From: Torreya grandis
Taxonomy: Eukaryota > Streptophyta > Pinopsida > Cupressales > Taxaceae
Reading direction: 5' to 3'
Assembly: GCA_037957365.1 (NCBI GenBank)
Contig: JARHVA010004088.1
Coordinates: 1,081,501-1,145,500, forward strand
DNA length: 64,000 nucleotides
Shown here: positions 56,634 to 64,000 of the stretch, piece by piece
Position numbering within the stretch: the stretch's first letter is position 1
Layout: the number at the start of each line of letters is the position of its first letter
Position numbers and translations under genes: made by a program
Notes under the pieces: generated by a model
Database searches by the model: none
What the model was told of the DNA's origin: nothing
What the model saw: only the letters and a program-made list of their open reading frames with translations

Positions 56634-59423
56634 TGTTATAGGTACAATCCACTAAGGGGGGTGAATTAGTGGTGAAAAACAATACAATTCAATTTCTAAA
56701 CCCTTATAAATGCTTAAGCATTCAACACAAACATTCATGAAGCATACAAACCATTCATAGTAGTGAACAATAAACATAAAGCAAGATCACATACATAACA
56801 TAAGATCTACGTGAGAAACCCTCATGGGGAATAAAACCCACTATCAAGCCTAAAAACACATGGATCACTATCCTATAATATGATCACAAATAGGAGACTG
56901 ATAAATTCCTTCTGATCAAGTACCTTCGGTCAAGTACTTCTGACCTATAACCTTGATCAAGTCCTTCTCACCAAAGGTCTTTAGTGAAACCCTGTTTCAC
57001 AAGGAAAAACTACCCCTAAAGAAGACCAAGTCCTTTAAACCCTCCTTGAAAATAACACTTAAACCTTAGAAATCATGTATATAACACTTGATGGTGGACC
57101 TCTTGATTATATAATAACTACACAAACTCTTTCTCTAACTCATACAGACCTCTCACATAGGCATGGCACAATCCCTCTCATTCTTCACTCAAACAGTCAT
57201 CATATACACACTCAGCCCTCTTTGCATATCCTCAAATTTCAATATCACTATCTTGACATTATTAATATGACCTATATTTCATACACATAATCAACAAACT
57301 ATTATGCTCATTAATTCAGAAACATAGGCACACTACCTATCCTTCACTTCCCAACTCTCCCAAATCTTCCACCCAAAGTCTCTCACCTCCAAGTCTAGAA
57401 CCCAACACATTTGGTTTCACTATATATGGAGAAATCATGAATTATCAAGTACATAATAATCCTTATAAGCCATAATACATGATTTCACCCTTAAGACATC
57501 TCACATTGGTCACACTCAAGCAACTACATGTTTTAATAAGGCCCTTATAGCTCTTATAAGTCTTATAGAGACCTATTCACCCATTTAGCACACCATCAAA
57601 TAAAATAAGAACACCAAGCCACTTTTAAATACATGAGTCCATTCCTTATATGCCTTAGGACATCCTTAAATGATCACAATTATCTTTTCTCACATCTGTG
57701 TATCCTTAATCAACTCAAACAGAGACCTTATACACATGAACACTATTACTGAACATATAGTCAAAATTTTAAGCAATATTTATACTCAATATACATTGAT
57801 CACACCTCTAAAATACTCACAGATCATCCTCATGGATTCTACAACACTCCTAAATAGGAAATTCACCATGAAACATAGAAAAAACATCTATATAAGCTCA
57901 AATACTCATCTCAGGTCATTTACAAAATAAATAAGAACCTAAAGTCAACTTTAGAGCTCAATATCTTTATATGTAATCACTTTCATATATTTATATTTAT
58001 ATTTCCAAATACACCTTGGATTCCTCTACCACTTTGTTTTTAAATTCATGAACAAATTCTATTTAGATCAAAAGTTATGTTCCAAAAACTAGACACTAAT
58101 CTTTCATTTACAATATTCAAATATTCAAATGGAAATGGTCATTGTTAAACCTCAAACACAATGTTTGCATCTCATGTCCTCTCATCTCAAATCAAATATG
58201 AACCATTTATCCCTTCTAATCTTTAATGTATAGGCACCAATACTCAAATGTTAAAACTTAGTCATGTTGACCACATCTAATGTAATCTTATAATGTTGAC
58301 TCCACATGCTCCATTAATCTCTATGGATTAATCAGGGCTTTAATGATTAATGCTCACTATTCAATCAATCTATACAAATATCAACTCATCACTGGATCCT
58401 TATCCTATACCTTTGATCAAATTTTAAACATAATTTACCTATCCTCATCTTGTTACTTCCTAAATTCTTGGAGTAATGTACACCATCTATCTTTCTCAAA
58501 CTTTAACTCTTTAAAAATTGACTATGGGGAACCTTAAGATATGCCTAAGTAGCCATTTTTAAACCTTAATAACTTCTCCTACACTTTAATGTATGTTCTT
58601 AAATTTAGACCAAATTATCTCCTCACATAGGATAATTCAACCATGTGACACACTTCTCTTGAAACCATCGTGTATGTGAGATATAACATCATTAAAATGC
58701 CTTCTGAAAATATTATGTCATAGAGCCAACTACGTCAAAAATTGTTTGGGAGACTAACTTTGCATATGCATATATTTTCCTTCACTTTGGTGCTTAACCT
58801 AAAAGTTAGGGAAAATAAACTAAGTATAAAATTAAACAAAACCATGTCATCACCTTCTCTTGAAACATCCACACATGTGAGATGTAACTTCATTAATATG
58901 CTTACTCAGCTCTTTCTAACCATATACAAACTTGGCTAAGTATGGGAAATAATGAATTATGACTGAGAAGACAACTTTATACCCTCATATATTTGATTGT
59001 GATTCAACACAAGCTTGAGATATAATGCATATAAACTAAGGAATAATGTGATCATAACCATATGACCAACTACCCTTGACTCATTCCCAAGTAGCAATGG
59101 TGATATCATCAAACTACCTACTCATATTTTCTGCCACTAGCCCCATACTATCTAGATGAAAAATATAAACTACCAGATGAATTCCACTTATGAACATAAT
59201 CTCTCAAAGAATATATAACATCTTAGGGACCTCTTACACATTATCCAATCATAATACTCATTCTTGAACATCTCTAACTAGTCAAACTCTGGAGATCAAC
59301 CAAGCCTCCTTTAAGCATACTAGGATAAGCACATTGCACACTTTTTCATTGTTACTTAGGCTATCAAAACACTTCATCCACTCATAATTACATATCTATG
59401 AAATTAATAATAACCCTCCAATA
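56634..59423 (-). repeat. 3' LTR of minus-strand copia element (2790 bp)
   Basis: On the minus strand it starts TATTGGAGGG at 59423 after the PPT and ends CCTATAACA at 56634. The CACCCCCCTTAGTGGATTGTACC block near its end parallels the end of the first copia LTR. It matches, in reverse complement, the sequence from 62158 to the window end. Five bases outside (56629-56633, TCAAC) would be the TSD, but the partner is out of view. Confidence 0.88.
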
Positions 59424-59426
59424 ATA

Positions 59427-59437
59427 TCCCCGTTTGT
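59427..59437 (-). other. Polypurine tract, minus-strand copia
   Basis: ACAAACGGGGA on the minus strand, directly before the LTR. A second purine run (AAAGGGGGAGAAAG, about 59514-59527) lies about 85 bases further inside and could be an extra PPT-like site. Confidence 0.75.
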
Positions 59438-59975
59438 CATTTATGTCAACAAACATCATATATATCAATATACAACTCATCTTCTCTCTCTTCAAATATT
59501 CCCAAAATAGGAACTTTCTCCCCCTTTGACATAATGACAAAGTGGGCACCAACTGATCCTACAGACTTGAAAACACTATCAAATAGAAAAGGACCATCTT
59601 ATAAATATAATATGAATTCCCCTTTACCTTGATCCTACTTCTTCTTGTCTTGACAACTTCTTCTTGCTCCATGCCAATACTCTCTTCAATTAAGCACAAT
59701 AACCAAAGAAGAAAGAACACACAAAATACTCAAATCTAATGGAACTCACCAAGAAACATCTAAAAGGTATTCCTCCTAATAAATATAGGCAATTTCATCA
59801 CTTTATCATCTTCAGATCTCTACATACCATTAGGAATCACCATGTAGGCTTACCAGCCCTCTTTCTCAAGACACTTCCATGACCACCAACTCTGCATATG
59901 CAATATAACTTATTTACAAACCTATGGAGAAAGATTATGAAATTATTTATCCCCCTTAACCATAGACCTTATATT
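59438..59975 (-). other. Pol-to-PPT spacer, minus-strand copia
   Basis: About 540 bp without a usable frame, equivalent to 13561-13980 of the first copia element. Confidence 0.55.
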
Positions 59976-60740
59976 GATTCATAAAAAAGTAAATGACACC
60001 CAAGGTTTGCCTTAGATACTCAAATTTATCTTTTGACAATGGTTTGGTCATAATATCTACAAGTTGTTCTTTTGCAGGTACATGTTCTAACTTAACACAT
60101 TGATTAATCACTTGTTCTCTCAAGAAATGATATATAATAGGAATGTGCTTAGTTTTTTAGCGTATAACATGATTATTTGATATACTAATTTTACTATTAT
60201 TATTATAATAAATAGGATAAGGCATATTTTCTCTTACCCTCCAAATTTTATTTCATCCACATGACTTGAGTGCAAAAAGAGGTAGCTACTATATACTCAT
60301 CTTCTATAGTTGATAGAGACATTGAGGCTTGTTTCTTGCTTACACAAGAAACCAAGCATCCCCCTTGAAGAAGACCCCACCACTAGTACTCCTCTTATTA
60401 TCCACATATCTTGTCCAATTTACATCAGTATATGACTTCAAAGAGAATTCTTTACTCATAGGATACCATAAACCATACTCTATGGTGCCTTTGAGATAGC
60501 TCAAGATCCTTTTGACTGGTTTCAAGTGAAATTCTCTAGGGTCATTTTGAAACCTTCCTTGAGACCCACTACTTGCATGATGTCAGGCCTAGAATTGGTA
60601 GAGTACAAAAGACTTCCAATCATGGATCTATACAAAGTTTGATCAACTTTTGGTGAGTCATCCAATTTACTTAACTTGCATCCTATGATCATTGGATTAC
60701 CCATTGGCTTAAAATCCATCATGTCAAACTTCCTTATCAT
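59976..60740 (-). pseudogene. copia RNase H, minus strand
   Basis: Two adjoining open stretches (60740-60522 and 60525-60340): SLLYSTNSRPDIMQVVGL, then VKRILSYLKGTIEYGLWYPM and SLKSYTDVNWTRYVDNKRSTSGGVFF, which carry the first catalytic Asp of RNase H. This copy keeps the segment deleted in the plus-strand element at 13145-13150. The C-terminal part (to about 59976, AKEQLVDI-like) has several stops. Confidence 0.9.
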
Positions 60741-61570
60741 ATATTTGATGTATTTATCTCATGAAATGAATATCCTTTAATTAAGTTTATTAATTTGTAA
60801 TCCTAAGAAAAAAAATAGTTCTCCCAACATTGACATTTCAAACTTAGTCTTCATAGCGTTTACAAATTCTCTACTCATTTTACATTGTTAGATCTAAAAA
60901 CTATGTCATAAACATATACAAAAACTATCAATTGATGATTGTATTTTGTCTTAATAAACAAATTATTATCAGCTACCCCTCTTTTAAAACCTTGACTCAA
61001 GAGATACTTATATAACATGTCATACTAGGCACTAAGAGCTTGTTTAAGACCATACAAATCTTTCTTCAATTTTCATACAATATCTTGATTACTCGACATG
61101 AATTATCCTTCAGGTAACTCAATGTAGACTTCTTCTAAGTTGCCATTCAAGAAAGTAGATTTCACATCTATTTTATATACCTTAAAACCTTTGAAACTTG
61201 TAAATTCTAAGAAGAGTCTAATTGCTTTCATTATTTCTATAAGAGCAAAACTCTCATCAAAATCTATTCCTTCAACCTAATCATATGCATTACATACCAA
61301 TCTAGCCTTGTTCCTTGTGACTTATCCTTTCTCATTCATTTTATTTTTGAAAACCCACTTAGTACCTATCACATTGTTATCTTTTAGCCTAGGAACTAAC
61401 TCCCATGTTTCATTCTTTTCTATTTGATCAATTTCTTCATTCATTACAACATTCCAACTATCATATTTGCTAGCTTCCATGAATGTTTTGGGTTCAATCA
61501 TGGATAACAAAGTTGAGTCCTATTGATTTTGATTGATCAACATTTTCCTTCTAGTTTGGAAGCATACACC
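60741..61570 (-). pseudogene. copia reverse transcriptase, minus strand
   Basis: In minus-strand order: MIEPKTFMEASKYDSWNVVM, WELVPRL and GTKWVFKNKMNEKG (open 61510-61322), then CNAYD-VEGIDFDESFAL-like, FLNGNLEE (about 61155-61130), ALSA/YLLSQGF-like blocks and the catalytic box at 60916-60902, which reads YVYDI: the first Asp of YVDD is Tyr. The Trp of GTKWVF is intact here but a stop in the plus-strand element. Confidence 0.9.
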
Positions 61571-62157
61571 AACATTTCCAATAATTTGAGAGATTGGATG
61601 ATGTTTATGAATTCTTATATATGGAGTTTTATAGTCTTGTTTTTCTTCCTCCTCTTCATCTTTATCATCTATTTGAATGGATAACTCATCATTAGTTGTA
61701 ACAAAATTTTGTATTGAATCACTTACTTGTAATTTAGGATTTTTTACTCTACTTTTCTCATCTACCCTTACATTTGAAATTTAAACAATATTGTGAAGTA
61801 TCTTATTGAAGCACCTATAGGTAGTAATGATAGAGGAGTAACCTAAGAAGATTCCCTCATCAGATCTTGAATCAAATTTGCATATATTCTCTTCATCTCT
61901 TTGGATGAAGCACCTATTCCCAAACACTCTAAAATGTTTGACATTAGTTTCTCTATTATTTAATTACTCATAAATAGTCTTATCACCATTTACTCTGATT
62001 TGACACCTGTTTAGGATGTTAAAAAAAGTGTTGGTTGCCTCTTCTTAATATCCATATGATAAATTTACATCTTAAATCATGGTTCTACTCAAATCTAAAA
62101 TAGTCATGTTCTTCCTTTTAACAACACCATTATGTTGTGATGTTCTACTGGTAAAAT
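61571..62157 (-). pseudogene. copia integrase C-terminal part, minus strand, cut
   Basis: It contains DEGIFLGYS-like (about 61860-61830) and the HNGVVKRKNMTILD block (about 62140-62100), the region of the catalytic Glu. It is cut at 62157, just upstream of the HNGVV block, by the opposite-strand LTR. A hydrophilic IN-RT spacer occupies about 61571-61790. Confidence 0.82.
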
Positions 62158-64000
62158 TATTGAAGTATTATCAGTGATGACATGGATATATCCTAGTGAG
62201 TGAATTAAGTTCTTTGATAGTATATGTGAGAATGACAAAGTGTGTAATGTGCTTGTTCTTGTATGCTTTATGTATGGTTGGTTGATCTTAAATGTTGACA
62301 TGGATAGAGAGGATCAAGAAAGAGTATGGTTATTGATAAAGTAATAGGGGTCCTATCTAAATTCAAGAATGCTTTGAGTGTTTATGTGCATAAGTGGAAT
62401 TTATTTAGTTGATCATAGTTTTCATCTAGACACTTTGGGTCTAGTGGTCAAAAATATGAGTAGGCAATTTGATGATGTCATCATTACCATGTGTGAATGA
62501 GTCAAGGGGAGTTAGTCATATAGTTATGATCACTATAGTCCCTATTTATTATGTTCTAGATCTCAATTCATGCATAAAAGTGTGGTCAAAGATATGAGGG
62601 TGAAAATTTGGCTTCTCAGTCAGAATTCATTATTTTCCCATACTTCACCAAATTTGTAAAGCGTCTAGAAAGAGTTGAGTAAGCATGTTGATGAGGTTAG
62701 AATTCACACATGTGGAGGTTTTAGGATAAAATAATCATATGGGATTATTGATTTTTATGCCTACTTTATTTTCACTAATTTTAGATCATGTAATGTGGTG
62801 CATGAAAAGATATGCATATGTAAAGCTAGGCTCCTAGGTAGTTTGACTGTGTTTTTCTGTACTTAGCCAAATTTGCATAAGGCAAGAAAGATCCAAGTGA
62901 AAATTTTAAAGATGTTATATCTTGCACATGTGAAGGTTTCAAGAGAAACTAATTATATGGGTTTGTTTAGTTTTGAGCATATATGATTTGTGTTAAATTT
63001 AAGATCATGCACTGAAGCATGGCAAAAGTTATGCATGTTCAAAGTTGGCCTCTTAGGCAGGTTTTGACATAGTTGGATCTATGATAGAAGGAATTTTAGA
63101 AGGAATTTTAATGGAATTATATCTCTCACACACAAGGGTTCTAGGATCATTGTGTCATATGGTTAGATTCTCCTATGTGAGGATATCATTTGGTCCAAAT
63201 TTGAGATCTTGTGTTGAAGTGTATAATAATTTATTAAGGTGTACAAATAACTAGTCAAGCATATTTAAAGGGTCCCCGTAGTCATTTTTGAAAGAGTTAA
63301 ATCTTGAGTAAGATTGATGGTACATGTTACTCCAAGAATTCAGTAAGTAGCAAGATGAGGATAGGCGCATGATGTTTAATGACTGAGTAAAGGTATAGAA
63401 TAATGATCTAATGGCTAGTGGGCATTCGTACAGATTGATCAAATGGTGAGCGTTGATCATTAAAGACCTAGTTGATCTACAGAGATCGAAAGAGTATGTA
63501 GATTCAACATTATAAGATTATATGAGATGAGGTCAAAGTGATTGAGGTTTAACATTTGGCATTGGTAGACTATGTGTTAAATATACAAAAAGATCAATGA
63601 TGTGTATTATATTTGAGCTAAGAGTTCATGAAGTTAGAGCATTATGTTTGAAGGTTAATTGTGATTGTTGTTATTCAAATATTCAAATTTAACACAGGAA
63701 ACACTAGAGCTTTGTATTTCATCCATAAATTTTAATAGAATTCAAATTTTCTATTGTTGTAAAAATAAAAGATGAAGAGGAATCCATGGCACATCTAGTG
63801 AACCTAATTTTGAGATCTAAAAGTGATTACAATCAAAGATATTGAGCCTAAAAGCTGACTATGTGTTCATGCTTATTATGCAAGTGACTCGAGAAGGATA
63901 TTCAATCTTATATTGATTTAATTTTGATGTGTAATGGTGGCTTGGATATTGGGGAGTGTTTTAGACTCCATGAAGTTACTTTGTGTGGATTTTTGAGGTT
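62158..64000 (+). repeat. 5' LTR of a second copia copy, opposite orientation, incomplete
   Basis: It starts TATTGAAG at 62158, exactly the LTR start, and aligns with the reverse complement of 56634-59423 for the rest of the window (about 1840 of 2790 bp). A clean start at the LTR edge inside the integrase frame shows a new insertion of the same family in the opposite orientation. The element itself lies beyond the window. Confidence 0.85.

Larger units (their letters stand above)
56634..62157 (-). mobile_element. Minus-strand Ty1/copia element, 3' half
   Basis: Read on the minus strand: integrase end, RT, RNase H, PPT and 3' LTR. It is related to the copia element at 7362-16435 in pol and in the general plan of its LTR, but the LTR start and much of the LTR differ, so it is a sister family. 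Its 5' half is separated off by the LTR that starts at 62158 and must lie beyond the window. Confidence 0.88.

Noticed and set aside
57075..58939. Plus-strand frames of 60-86 codons in the minus-strand copia LTR
   Set aside because: They lie inside an LTR, have no motif, and are not conserved in the inverted LTR copy at 62158-64000.

Overview
This window is a gene-poor, strongly AT-rich stretch of a land-plant nuclear genome built almost entirely of old, broken reverse-transcribing elements nested inside one another. I see no intact cellular gene, no rRNA and no tRNA. The plant assignment rests on Ty1/copia and chromodomain Ty3/gypsy elements with initiator-Met-tRNA primer sites, Tat-type Ty3/gypsy pol with a second RNase H, and a pararetrovirus-like array. 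A large, slowly purged genome fits best; the species cannot be read from the sequence. Almost every reading frame carries stops that look like Gln-to-stop and Trp-to-stop changes, the signature of long-term cytosine methylation and deamination.

Layout. Positions 1-7361 hold two head-to-tail Tat-type Ty3/gypsy pol copies. The second is split at 7362 by a complete Ty1/copia element (7362-16435: 2.4-kb LTRs, Met PBS, gag-PR-IN-RT-RH, PPT, 5-bp TSD) and resumes at 16441-18115. From 18116 a tandem array of about 5.25-5.3-kb units related to endogenous pararetroviruses (Caulimoviridae-like: TATA box, Met PBS, movement-protein-like domain, Zn-finger-like region, retropepsin) runs to 56027. Two elements interrupt the array: a chromovirus-like Ty3/gypsy element (18502-23862) and a long-LTR element (34200-54018) with 4.5-kb LTRs and a non-pol acidic reading frame. 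The 3' LTR of the long-LTR element is itself interrupted by an 8.3-kb element (45117-53399) that has a Tat-like 3' region but no recognisable pol. After about 600 bp of unassigned DNA (56028-56633) comes a minus-strand Ty1/copia element (3' LTR, then RH-RT-IN read backwards, 56634-62157). It is broken in its integrase by the LTR of a second copy of the same family in the opposite orientation (62158 to the window end).

Relative order of events, from nesting: the Tat pol and the pararetrovirus array are older than their interrupting elements; the long-LTR element inserted into the array before the 8.3-kb element entered its LTR; a 136-bp tandem duplication at 7098-7369 came after the copia insertion, because it duplicates the target site and the first bases of the LTR.

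The most unusual features are the pararetrovirus-like tandem array, in which I find movement-protein-like and protease domains but no reverse transcriptase; the 4.5-kb-LTR element with its own reading frame; and a 42-bp inverted templated insertion inside an LTR. All domain calls are by eye from motifs; no database search was possible.
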